From an uncultured Oscillospiraceae bacterium (GTDB lineage Bacteria > Bacillota > Clostridia > Oscillospirales > Ruminococcaceae), in assembly GCA_910579125.1 (NCBI GenBank), contig CAJTTH010000010.1:8809-72808 (forward strand): a DNA stretch of 64,000 bases. The letters run 5' to 3'. Made by a program: the position numbers and the translations under genes. This document shows positions 49,803 to 57,235 of the stretch, piece after piece. Within the stretch, counting starts at the first letter, position 1. Each line of letters opens with the position of its first letter. The notes beneath the pieces are model-generated. The model made no database searches, was not told where the DNA came from, and saw only the letters and a list, made by a program, of their open reading frames with translations.

Positions 49803-51029
49803 ATGGGAAAGGTAAAATCCTTTATTATAGGCGCGGCGGCGCTGTGCTGTCCGTTTCTGGCGGGGACAAGCACTGCGGCGGGCACGGCTTTGCGCAGCGC
49901 GGCATATGTATCGGCGGGAGCGGTTGAGTTTCCGCACGGTGAACCCTTACCGACGGAAAGCGGTCATACAGGCGAAACGGAAGGTTCATCAACGGCCGGA
50001 ACGAACAGCTCCGTTCAAAGCAGCGGTAGCATTCGCCCTGCGGAAAGTACGCGGTCGGACAGCATGCAGCATTCCACGGTAACAAGCGGCGCGGAGAGCA
50101 GTCCGCCCGATACAAGCACCGATACGGGCGGTTCGGACGTTCCCGAGCCTCAGCAGAAGCTCGGCAGAATGATCACAGTCAACCGCACCGAAAACGCGGA
50201 CGATACGGACTACTCGGAGTTCAACGAAAAAAGCGGCGAAATTTACCGCTACAATTTCGGAAAACAGCAGTCGGACGACTACATAACGCTTCGCAGCGGC
50301 GCTCAGGTGCGCAACTGCACGGAGCTTGCAAACGGCGTGCTTGCCGAGGCCGCAAAGAATGAACCGACTTTCGGCACGCTTGACAGCGAGCAGCCATCCG
50401 TGCTGATCTACCACACACATACAAGCGAGAGCTATCTTCCTTACGGGGAGAGCTTTGACGAGAATTATCCGAACCGTTCCGCTGACCCGTCGCGGAATAT
50501 GACGGCGGTCGGCGACGCTATCTGCGAAAGCCTTTCAAAACGCGGAATATCGTCCGTTCACGACTGTATGGTTTATGATTCGCCGATATTTACGGGCGCT
50601 TATTACCGTTCCGCGGACAGTATGCGGGAAATTCTCGACAAGTACCCGAGTATTAAGATCGTGCTTGATATTCACCGCGACGGAATTATTAACGCGGACG
50701 GCTCGCTCGTCGCGCCGATAACCGAGATCGACGGAAAAAACGCCGCGCAGTTTATGATAATCTCGGGCTGCGACGACGGAGAAATGGATATGCCCGATTA
50801 TATGGAGAATTTCAAGCTCGCCTGTCTGCTTCAGAACTGCGCCGAGGAAGCGTACCCCGATCTGGCGCGCGCGGTGCTGTTCGATTATCGGAACTACAAT
50901 CAGGACGTTTCCACGGGCGCGCTGCTTATCGAGGTTGGCAGTCACGGAAACTCGCTTGACGAGGCGGTCTATACGGGGGAGCTGCTCGGCAATATTATCG
51001 CCGACGCGCTTGAAAAGGGCGCGGAGTAA
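49803..51029 (+). CDS. spoIIP: Stage II sporulation protein P (SpoIIP)
   Basis: SpoIIP is a membrane-anchored amidase/endopeptidase that, with SpoIID and SpoIIM, thins septal peptidoglycan during engulfment. The 408-aa product starts at ATG 49803 behind AAAGGAG (an earlier GTG lies inside that site). An N-terminal hydrophobic segment (about 4-26) is followed by a long Ser/Thr/Gly-rich linker (to about 115). The catalytic domain follows, with IYHTHTSESYLP, the conserved YRSADSMREIL, DIHRDG, FDYRNYNQDVS and LIEVGSHGN. It shows that the organism is a spore former or a recent descendant. No promoter for sporulation sigma factors could be picked out with certainty. Confidence 0.93.
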   Translation: MGKVKSFIIGAAALCCPFLAGTSTAAGTALRSAAYVSAGAVEFPHGEPLPTESGHTGETEGSSTAGTNSSVQSSGSIRPAESTRSDSMQHSTVTSGAESSPPDTSTDTGGSDVPEPQQKLGRMITVNRTENADDTDYSEFNEKSGEIYRYNFGKQQSDDYITLRSGAQVRNCTELANGVLAEAAKNEPTFGTLDSEQPSVLIYHTHTSESYLPYGESFDENYPNRSADPSRNMTAVGDAICESLSKRGISSVHDCMVYDSPIFTGAYYRSADSMREILDKYPSIKIVLDIHRDGIINADGSLVAPITEIDGKNAAQFMIISGCDDGEMDMPDYMENFKLACLLQNCAEEAYPDLARAVLFDYRNYNQDVSTGALLIEVGSHGNSLDEAVYTGELLGNIIADALEKGAE

Positions 51030-51053
51030 ACAACATCGGTTAATATAATATTG

Positions 51054-51084
51054 CGGCGTCGGAACAAAACCGACGCCGTTTTGC
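51054..51084 (+). terminator. Terminator of spoIIP
   Basis: CGGCGTCGG (51054-51062) and CCGACGCCG (51070-51078) form a perfect 9-bp stem with a 7-nt loop followed by TTTTGC. Confidence 0.85.
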
Positions 51085-51114
51085 GTTATATAGTAAATTC
51101 AGGGAGGCGATAAA

Positions 51115-51378
51115 ATGATTTTACACATTACTTTCGAGGACATTGCGGCTTTTTTCCGCACAGAGAAAAAGGTGTTTGTATGGCTGATACTGCTCGGTTT
51201 CGGGATATTTCTCGGAACGTTCGCGGCGTTCACGCCGGTGATTACCTCCGTACACAAACGATTTTGTAAAGGACCGCGGTATGTACGATATAGTCTTTGG
51301 CGGGCGCGGCGTTATTTTTTTAAAACGATCTCTTTGACGAAAAAAACCGCCAAGAATATAATTTATATAAATGATTGA
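51115..51378 (+). CDS. Short membrane protein or truncated remnant (87 aa)
   Basis: The frame begins behind GGGAGGCG with one hydrophobic helix (about 19-40, KVFVWLILLGFGIFLGTFAAF, quoted in part) and then a basic, low-quality C-terminal half. The good ribosome site and first 45 residues look genuine, while the rest does not, so this may be the front of a decayed permease-like gene. The end overlaps the promoter of the next gene. Confidence 0.4.
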   Translation: MILHITFEDIAAFFRTEKKVFVWLILLGFGIFLGTFAAFTPVITSVHKRFCKGPRYVRYSLWRARRYFFKTISLTKKTAKNIIYIND

Positions 51379-51403
51379 CAATTGACAATAAAAGTGGTAT
51401 AAT
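51375..51403 (+). promoter_or_regulatory. SigA promoter of the VWA-PP2C-SseB unit
   Basis: TTGACA (51375-51380) and TATAAT (51398-51403) are 17 bp apart, 36 bp before the VWA start codon; a second TTGACA at 51382 is wrongly spaced. Confidence 0.85.
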
Positions 51404-51438
51404 AGAAACAGTAATGATTATAAAAGTAGGAGGTACTT

Positions 51439-52176
51439 ATGTCCGAAATACCTGTTAATCCGTTTGATGACGCGGAAGAAATTGCCAAAAAGTCAATGGT
51501 GCTGTTCTTTCTTATCGACTGCTCGGGAAGTATGGGCGGCAGCAAGATCGGTACCGTAAATTCCGTAATGGAGGAGCTTATTCCGGAGATACGCGGAATA
51601 GGCGGCGCTGACGCCGATATCAAGATCGCTGTGCTGAAGTTTTCGGGCGGCAGCGAGTGGATGTATTCCGAGCCTATTTCAGTTGATAAATTCGAGTGGA
51701 AGCCGCTTGACGCGGAAAATGTGACCGACCTTGGCAGCGCGTTTACCGAGCTGTCGAGCAAGCTGTCCAGAAACTCGTTTATGAGTTCGCCTTCTCTTTC
51801 GTTTGCGCCAGTAATGATACTTATGTCGGACGGCTATCCCACCGACAACTTTGAAAAGGGTCTCGAGGAGCTGCGCAAGAACCGGTGGTACTCGGCGGGA
51901 ATAAAAGCCGCGGTCGCTATCGGCGAGGATGCGGACTTCGATATTCTCTCGCATTTCACGGGCAATCCTGACAGCGTTGTTACCGCGCATAACGGCGAGG
52001 CTCTGGCGAAGCTCGTTAAGTTTGTAGCCGTTACCTCGTCGCAGATAGGCAGCCGCAGTATGCGCCTCGCCGAAACCGAGGAGGACTTCCGCACCAAACA
52101 GGAGACCGCCGCCGAGCAAATTCGCGAGTTCGCGGAGAGCGACGAAATTACCGCGGATATCGAGGAAGGCTGGTAA
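51439..52176 (+). CDS. VWA domain protein (TerY-like)
   Basis: The 245-aa product is a soluble von Willebrand factor A domain protein. The metal-ion-dependent adhesion site is intact: DCSGSMGGSK near residue 28, a Thr-type second element around TDLGSAFTEL and the final Asp in MILMSDGYPTD. This is the pattern of TerY-type VWA proteins found with a PP2C phosphatase and a kinase in bacterial signalling or stress modules. The C-terminal 40 residues are acidic and helical. The stop shares a base with the PP2C start, so the two are coupled. Confidence 0.88.
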   Translation: MSEIPVNPFDDAEEIAKKSMVLFFLIDCSGSMGGSKIGTVNSVMEELIPEIRGIGGADADIKIAVLKFSGGSEWMYSEPISVDKFEWKPLDAENVTDLGSAFTELSSKLSRNSFMSSPSLSFAPVMILMSDGYPTDNFEKGLEELRKNRWYSAGIKAAVAIGEDADFDILSHFTGNPDSVVTAHNGEALAKLVKFVAVTSSQIGSRSMRLAETEEDFRTKQETAAEQIREFAESDEITADIEEGW

Positions 52177-52976
52177 TGCGGTTTAAGGGCTATGCGCTTT
52201 CCGTAAAAGGCGCTTCTCATGAAGAAACGGGCATAGTCTGCCAGGACAGCGCGCGAGTGTACATAGCGGAGCATTTTGCGGTCGCAGCGGTCTCGGACGG
52301 TCACGGGAGCGAGAAACATTTCCGTTCCGCATCGGGAAGTGAAATGGCTACGCGTGTGGCAATACGTTCGATCTGCGATTTCTGCGAGCGCAACAACGGG
52401 TTGGACGGTATTTTTCTTGAAAACCCGTCAAACGCCGCACGTAGGATAGCCGCGAATATTATCTGCGGCTGGAACAGCGAGATTGCCGCGCATATCGGTC
52501 TGCTTCCGCTGAACGGACACGAGCGGTCGATATACGACAAGTACGGCGGTATTGCGAACGAAGTAATGTACGGCGCGACGCTGATAGTCGCGGGCGTTAC
52601 CGAAAACGGCTGTTTCGGTCTGCAGATCGGCGACGGAAGTTTTTGCGCGCAGGACGGCGGAGAAATGCTCTTTCCCGTGCCCGAGGATACGAAATTGGTG
52701 GGAAATCTTACCACATCGCTGTGCGACAACGACGCTATCGGAAATTTCCGATACTTCTACCGCAAGGGCGGTTTTTCCGGCGTGATGCTTTCGAGCGACG
52801 GTTTGATAAATTCGTTCGTCAACGAGGATGACTATCTGAAATTCGGACGCAGAGTGCTCTCGGCGGTGGACAGCGGCACGACCTCGGCGCTCGGCGAGCA
52901 TCTGAAAACGCGTTCGCGCTGCGGCAGCCGCGACGATATTTCCGTTGCGGCGGTAACTAAGGATATAAACGGTTAG
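52176..52976 (+). CDS. PP2C-family serine/threonine phosphatase
   Basis: The 266-aa product has the PP2C layout: KGASHEETGIVCQDSARV, the metal-binding AVSDGHGSEKHFRSASGS, YGATLIVAGV and LQIGDGSF in the core. It also has MLSSDGLINSF and the terminal Asp in RDDISVAAV. It should remove phosphate from Ser/Thr residues in the cytosol. A matching protein kinase is not next to it, although kinase-VWA-PP2C sets are the common arrangement. It is followed 25 bp later by an SseB-like gene. Confidence 0.88.
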   Translation: MRFKGYALSVKGASHEETGIVCQDSARVYIAEHFAVAAVSDGHGSEKHFRSASGSEMATRVAIRSICDFCERNNGLDGIFLENPSNAARRIAANIICGWNSEIAAHIGLLPLNGHERSIYDKYGGIANEVMYGATLIVAGVTENGCFGLQIGDGSFCAQDGGEMLFPVPEDTKLVGNLTTSLCDNDAIGNFRYFYRKGGFSGVMLSSDGLINSFVNEDDYLKFGRRVLSAVDSGTTSALGEHLKTRSRCGSRDDISVAAVTKDING

Positions 52977-53001
52977 ATCCGTAAATCAAAGGAGAAACAT
53001 T

Positions 53002-53808
53002 ATGGCTAAAAATTTATATATCGACCAGAAACTGGAAAGCCCCACAATGCGCGATTTGCTTGCTAAACGCAGAAGCACCGACCCGTCAGACAAGCAGGCG
53101 ATAAACGAGGTCATGGGCAATCTTATATACGAGATAGTTATGCAGGCAAAGTTTCTGGCGTCGGTAACCTTTTCCAAGGAATTGGCTTACGACATCGACG
53201 GAACGCGCGCTCTCGCGCCCGACAGTGAAATAACGTTCACGATGCTGAACAATACGAACGGCGAGCATTATTTCCCCGTGTTCAGCGAAAATGCCGAAAT
53301 GGATAAATGGGAGAACGCAAAAATAGAGCATACCATTTATGTGAATTTTGATAATCTGGCGGTTATGATAGAGAATAACAAGGACTGCGGCGGCTTTGTG
53401 ATCAATCCGTTTTCGGATAATATGACTGTAAGCAGAGACATCGTCTCGAAGTGGTTTGAGAAGAAGCAAGTGCTTCAGAACGGTCACGCTCAGCATATTA
53501 TCACCCCCGATTCGCAGTACGAATTCCATACGTTGAACCCTTATCCCATGCAGCTTTCGAACAAGCTCTGCGAGGAGGCTAAGCAGCTTACCGTAAACGC
53601 GATGTGGCTGCGCGGCGTTACGCTTAACGGCGACAACGGTTATCTGCTGGTCGTTGATTTTGACGGGGAGAGAGCATCTGTTTTCGGACAGCTTGGCAAC
53701 TCCGCAAAGCAGTTCCTTGCGGGAAAATCGCTCCACATTGTCGACGTGAAGGAAAATTTCGGAAAGCTTGCGGTGGAGAATATCATTCCGATCTACTCCA
53801 AGGAATAA
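53002..53808 (+). CDS. SseB-like protein
   Basis: The 268-aa soluble product resembles the two-domain SseB fold: an N-terminal domain (about 25-140, with FTMLNNTNGEHYFPVFSE, shortened from a longer motif) and a C-terminal domain (about 150-265). In well-studied bacteria SseB-like proteins have an uncertain role (enhanced serine sensitivity), and they occur beside VWA and phosphatase genes in some Firmicutes. The assignment rests on the pattern and length only. It completes the three-gene unit starting at 51439. Confidence 0.7.
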   Translation: MAKNLYIDQKLESPTMRDLLAKRRSTDPSDKQAINEVMGNLIYEIVMQAKFLASVTFSKELAYDIDGTRALAPDSEITFTMLNNTNGEHYFPVFSENAEMDKWENAKIEHTIYVNFDNLAVMIENNKDCGGFVINPFSDNMTVSRDIVSKWFEKKQVLQNGHAQHIITPDSQYEFHTLNPYPMQLSNKLCEEAKQLTVNAMWLRGVTLNGDNGYLLVVDFDGERASVFGQLGNSAKQFLAGKSLHIVDVKENFGKLAVENIIPIYSKE

Positions 53809-53998
53809 TTTTCGGACATTAAGTTTAATTTTGCTTAACAGGTGCTGCTGATTAGCTTAAAATGCTTTAAATTGGGCATAATCCACAAATCGCCGCTTGT
53901 TAATTTATCACTTTATTAACGTAATTGATGTGGACTTTTTTCGAGTAATGTGATATAATGTGAATAGATAAAGGATTTTTGGATCGGAGGAAAATATT

Positions 53999-54214
53999 AT
54001 GGCTAAAAAGAAGTTGTTCGGAAACAATATCAAGCCGTCCTGCAAATACTGCGCTTTCGGTTCTCCCGGAAAGGGTGACGTTATTCAGTGCTCCAAATTC
54101 GGAGATATGAAAGCGTATGATTCCTGCAAGAAGTATGTCTACAACCCGTTGAAGCGCATTCCGAAAAAGGATCTGTCGCTTGCTAATTCCGCGGTCAATG
54201 ATATTGATTTTTGA
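53999..54214 (+). CDS. Small four-cysteine protein, possibly metal-binding
   Basis: The 71-aa product has cysteines in CKYCAFGS, QCSKFG and DSCKKYVY, spaced as in a small zinc-binding or iron-sulfur knuckle, with basic flanks. The start follows GGAGGAAA, and a TATAAT at 53952-53957 may be its promoter. I recall similar small proteins in many Clostridia but no function. A clear terminator follows. Confidence 0.75.
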   Translation: MAKKKLFGNNIKPSCKYCAFGSPGKGDVIQCSKFGDMKAYDSCKKYVYNPLKRIPKKDLSLANSAVNDIDF

Positions 54215-54221
54215 TTTACAA

Positions 54222-54247
54222 AAGCTCGCCTTGGCGGGCTTTTTTGT
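54222..54247 (+). terminator. Terminator of the four-cysteine protein gene
   Basis: AAGCTCGCC (54222-54230) and GGCGGGCTT form a 9-bp stem with one T-G pair and a T-run. Confidence 0.85.
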
Positions 54248-54262
54248 TCATGGGGGAAGTCG

Positions 54263-54670
54263 ATGATAAATTTCAACGAATTGTTTGAAATAGAACGGGA
54301 CTGCTTCGGCGGCTCGTGGACTGCCGAAATGCTTAAAGCCGAGCTGGAAAACCCGCTGTCTGTTACGGTAACGCATATCGAGAACGACAGGCTTGCCGCA
54401 TTTGCTTTGGGGCGCGTGGTCGCTGACGAGGGCGAACTGTATCAGATCGGTACGCTGACCGAATTTAGGGGGCGGGGAATAGCTGAAAAGCTGCTCGGGG
54501 AACTTCTGGATAAAATGCGGGAAAAGGGCGCGGCGGTATGCTATCTCGAGGTGCGGAGCAGAAACGCGGCGGCGATAGCACTGTACGAGAAAATCGGCTT
54601 CGAGCGCGTTTCCGTGCGGAAGAACTACTATCCCGATGACGACGCGGTTATAATGAGGAGGATTTTATGA
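54263..54670 (+). CDS. rimI: Ribosomal protein S18 alanine N-acetyltransferase RimI-like
   Basis: The 135-aa GNAT acetyltransferase resembles RimI: an N-terminal segment EIERDCFGGSWT, the acetyl-CoA loop FRGRGIAEKLL and a final LEVRSRNAAAIALYEKIGFE. RimI acetylates the N-terminus of S18 in enterobacteria and often pairs with tsaB/tsaD in Firmicutes; those genes are not adjacent here, which leaves another GNAT substrate possible. Its stop overlaps the next start (ATGA). Confidence 0.82.
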   Translation: MINFNELFEIERDCFGGSWTAEMLKAELENPLSVTVTHIENDRLAAFALGRVVADEGELYQIGTLTEFRGRGIAEKLLGELLDKMREKGAAVCYLEVRSRNAAAIALYEKIGFERVSVRKNYYPDDDAVIMRRIL

Positions 54671-55239
54671 TAACGCTCTATCACGGGAGCAATGTTAGGG
54701 GGCTGAACGTGTTGAAACCCTATTCAGCCGACCATGACCGCTCTTATGTTTATATGACGACTATTGACGTTGTGGCGGCATTTTATCTTTGTAATGCGGT
54801 CAAGCGACCTTACTACTGGTTTCCGTATGGTTTTGAGGACGGTATTCCCGTTTACAACGAATTATACCCTAACGCGCTTCGCGAGGTCTCGGAGGGGATA
54901 AGCGGCTGTATTTACACGGTTCGCGTTTCCGAGGACGAGGTCGTACCGTTTAGAAATATTCCTTGCGCACGGCTCGCGACAGCGCCCGTTTCGGTTTCGG
55001 AGGCTCTGTTTGTCAGCGACGCTTACGCACTGTTCAATGAATACGTTAGTGAGGGGAAAATGAAAATCGGTCGTTTTGAGGATAAGTCTACCGAAGAACT
55101 GCAAATGTTCCGCAAAATGATTATCGGATATATGCGCGATAAGGGAATGGAGAAGACGCCCGACTGCTCCTACGCACAGTTTGTGCGGGAAAAACTGCCG
55201 GAGGTGTGGGATATTTTCAGCAAGGGGGTGAACGTATGA
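54667..55239 (+). CDS. Unknown protein with LYHGS opening (possible ADP-ribosyltransferase fold)
   Basis: I do not recognise a named family. The 190-aa soluble product opens ITLYHGSNVRGL and has DRSYVYMTTIDVVAAFYLCN-like sequence about 25 residues later (shortened). A leading LYHGS with a following Y/F-x-T segment is the entry of several ART-fold domains (DUF3990-like), but the third catalytic element is not secure. It overlaps rimI (4 bp) upstream and another unknown gene downstream (4 bp), so the three are co-translated. Toxin or phage-related roles are only possible. Confidence 0.55.
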   Translation: MITLYHGSNVRGLNVLKPYSADHDRSYVYMTTIDVVAAFYLCNAVKRPYYWFPYGFEDGIPVYNELYPNALREVSEGISGCIYTVRVSEDEVVPFRNIPCARLATAPVSVSEALFVSDAYALFNEYVSEGKMKIGRFEDKSTEELQMFRKMIIGYMRDKGMEKTPDCSYAQFVREKLPEVWDIFSKGVNV

Positions 55240-55934
55240 CCTACGATGAATTTATTACTGAAATAAGTAAATATTGGGAAATGTTTGAAATGGGGCTGAA
55301 GAAACAGGCCAATAAGTTTTTATTCGGGTTCGCAGAGGAGTTCAAGCAGAACGTTCCACAAGACGAGGCGGACGCGCTGCTGTACGAATTTTGTTGCGAC
55401 TATATCGATGGCGACAGATTTGACGGGCATAAGCGGTTCGGATTGTCGCTGCCGTTTCAGCTTACAGGACTGCTGAACGATTACTTCATGCGCGAATGTA
55501 AGGCGGAGAAAATGCCGCAAATGCGCTGGGCGTTTCAGATATTCGGCAATTATTACAATCCTCACGACCCAAACCAAACAAATTTCGACCCGTACAATAT
55601 TCTCGAAAGAGCCTACGAGCACCCCGACTGCGACCAAAAGACGGTTCACCTGTATCTGAAGCAACAACTGGACTGGCTCGCGTTCGGCGCTCATCACTTT
55701 CCCGAGGGGTGCTGTATTGCGCGCGGGGAATACGATGACACTATCCGAACCGCCGAAAGGATCATTGCGGAAAATGACGTTCCCACCCATCTCGCCGAGA
55801 AAACGCGCTACTATAAGATGCTTTACGAGCTGTACTACAAATGGAGCGACGGTGGCAGGGTCGGCGATTTTGAGCAGCTCTGCGCTTCGGAGCGGTTGGA
55901 ATTTCACGAGGTCAAAGCTTTCTACTACAAATAA
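55236..55934 (+). CDS. Hypothetical protein (232 aa)
   Basis: I do not recognise this protein. The start at 55236 (ATG overlapping the previous TGA, behind AAGGGGGTG) is preferred to an in-frame start 30 bp upstream. The product is soluble, helical and rich in Tyr, Phe, Trp and Asp/Glu, with motifs MRWAFQIFGNYYNPHDP and LYLKQQLDWLAFGAHHFPEG (shortened). The repeated aromatic-helix pattern could be a TPR-like scaffold. It is the last gene before a 400-bp stretch without genes and the phage debris. Confidence 0.65.
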   Translation: MTYDEFITEISKYWEMFEMGLKKQANKFLFGFAEEFKQNVPQDEADALLYEFCCDYIDGDRFDGHKRFGLSLPFQLTGLLNDYFMRECKAEKMPQMRWAFQIFGNYYNPHDPNQTNFDPYNILERAYEHPDCDQKTVHLYLKQQLDWLAFGAHHFPEGCCIARGEYDDTIRTAERIIAENDVPTHLAEKTRYYKMLYELYYKWSDGGRVGDFEQLCASERLEFHEVKAFYYK

Positions 55935-56342
55935 ATGGTGATAATATGTTAAAAAAGTTTATGTTAAGTCTGAATAATGAAACGTGTAAATATTTGTAAC
56001 GCGGCACGCGAAATCCAAACCGCATTACGCAAAAAACTAAAATTCCCCGAAAAATACCCTAAAATCCACTAATGAAAATGAAATTTCAGAAAAAATCTTT
56101 CATTTTCGCGTAAAAGCATGAGGTGAGTGGACTAATTTTCCACCCAAATTATTTGACCAACTCGCAAAATGAGAGGGGGGCGCAGAACGTGACGGTGTCT
56201 CCATTAGATCTTACAGTTAGATGAGTGGAGTAACAAAACGCCCCTTAAGTGAAAGCAAGGGGCGACGTTTTGCCTACCCCCTCCAACTTGTCAGCAGTGT
56301 GTGAGCAGTTTGCTCACACACTTGGTTCAATCCGATCGGATG
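55935..56342. other. Gene-free stretch with two strong hairpins
   Basis: No gene is visible. CGCCCCTT (56239-56246) and AAGGGGCG (56257-56264), extended by CAAAA/TTTTG after a bulge, form one hairpin. GTGTGTGAGCA (56297-56307) and TGCTCACACAC (56311-56321) form a perfect 11-bp stem with a 3-nt loop. Neither has a T-run on either strand, so both look like structured or repeat DNA rather than standard terminators. They lie at the junction between ordinary genes and the phage debris. Confidence 0.5.
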
Positions 56343-56765
56343 TCAACCCTTGAGCCTCTCCTTGAACTTCGCCAAAATTGCCTTGTCTGCGTCAGACATT
56401 TGAGGCTTGATACGATACCGTTCCTGCATTGCGGCGTATTTTCGTCGCTGCTCATCGCTGAGTTTGGCAAGATCGGTATTGCGTATGCCGATAATATCAG
56501 ACAGCGAGCAGCCGCCGAGGTCGCCTAGCATTGCGAGAAACGCAAACCGGTGCAAGCGTTCGCGTGTAAGATCTACATCGTAACGCGCACGAAATGCCGA
56601 GTACACAAGCCTGTTTGGATGATTGGGATAGATTTCTCCCACGATTTCTTGAATGTTACGGCTTTGTGTCCTAAGGAGCCAACCAAAGTCATACTTATCA
56701 CAGAGCGGGAAATAACAATGCCGCTGAACATTATGGCGAAGCGGGTTCAAAAATAGAGGCGACAT
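56343..56765 (-). pseudogene. Phage Gp15-like protein fragment
   Basis: The last 95 residues of this 140-aa frame follow the pattern of bacteriophage Gp15 tail-assembly proteins (family name from memory): RLVYSAFRARYDVDL, RLHRFAFLAMLGDL, SDIIGIRNTDLAKLSDEQRRKYAAM (shortened) and a basic end. Known members are near 180-200 residues, so the N-terminal part is missing, and no ribosome site precedes the first ATG. It faces opposite to the neighbouring phage tail-type gene. It is best read as a truncated remnant of a prophage. Confidence 0.6.
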
Positions 56766-57016
56766 ATAATAACAGCAATGGAATCAGAGAATGCAGGGAA
56801 TATACAAAAGACGAAGAAATAAAAAGATATTTGCGTCACTGTGCGGCTGCGCTTGCGATCAATTTCGGAATAGAGTATGAAATACAGTGCCACTACGATG
56901 ATAAGGTAGTGTATGTTGCAACAAACAACGGTGCAGATGAAAAAAATTATCTTCAATTGACGGCAAGGATGTTTCGAAATGTTCAGCTATCTTACAATAT
57001 TCTTGGAGTAAATTAA
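56675..57016 (+). pseudogene. Headless gene remnant
   Basis: A plus-strand frame is open from 56675 to 57016 without a credible start or ribosome site. The portion from about 56745 on has coding-like composition (KDEEIKRYLRHCAAALAINF, KVVYVATNNGADEKNYLQL). The family is not recognised. It overlaps the Gp15-like fragment on the other strand, so one of the two is not expressed and both may be debris. Confidence 0.4.
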
Positions 57017-57188
57017 TTGAACCCACAACTGATTAGAAGTGTTGAACTGATGCCACTATGCATAGCGGATACAAACGGAATCAGGCGGATTGCTAAACAT
57101 AGCCTGTACATTTTTTCGATTAACTTATAAACTGTAATATCAACAGCAAATAAATTACATTTTTTTGCAGTTTTCTCTATGATATTAT

Positions 57189-57222
57189 TTAGTCGGAGTT
57201 AAAATACTCCGACTAATTTTTA
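57189..57222 (+). terminator. Perfect hairpin just upstream of the phage tail-type gene
   Basis: TTAGTCGGAGT (57189-57199) and ACTCCGACTAA (57205-57215) form an 11-bp perfect stem with a 5-nt loop and a T-run ending at 57220, only 6 bp before the GGAGG ribosome site of the next gene. It is either a terminator for leftward-lying decayed genes or an attenuator in the leader of the tail-type gene; no promoter is seen between it and the start codon. Confidence 0.75.
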
Positions 57223-57235
57223 TATGGAGGTTTTT

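Noticed and set aside
56550..56756. 68-codon plus-strand frame ending MAKRVQK
   Set aside because: It lies opposite the Gp15-like fragment, lacks a ribosome site and has poorer coding character.
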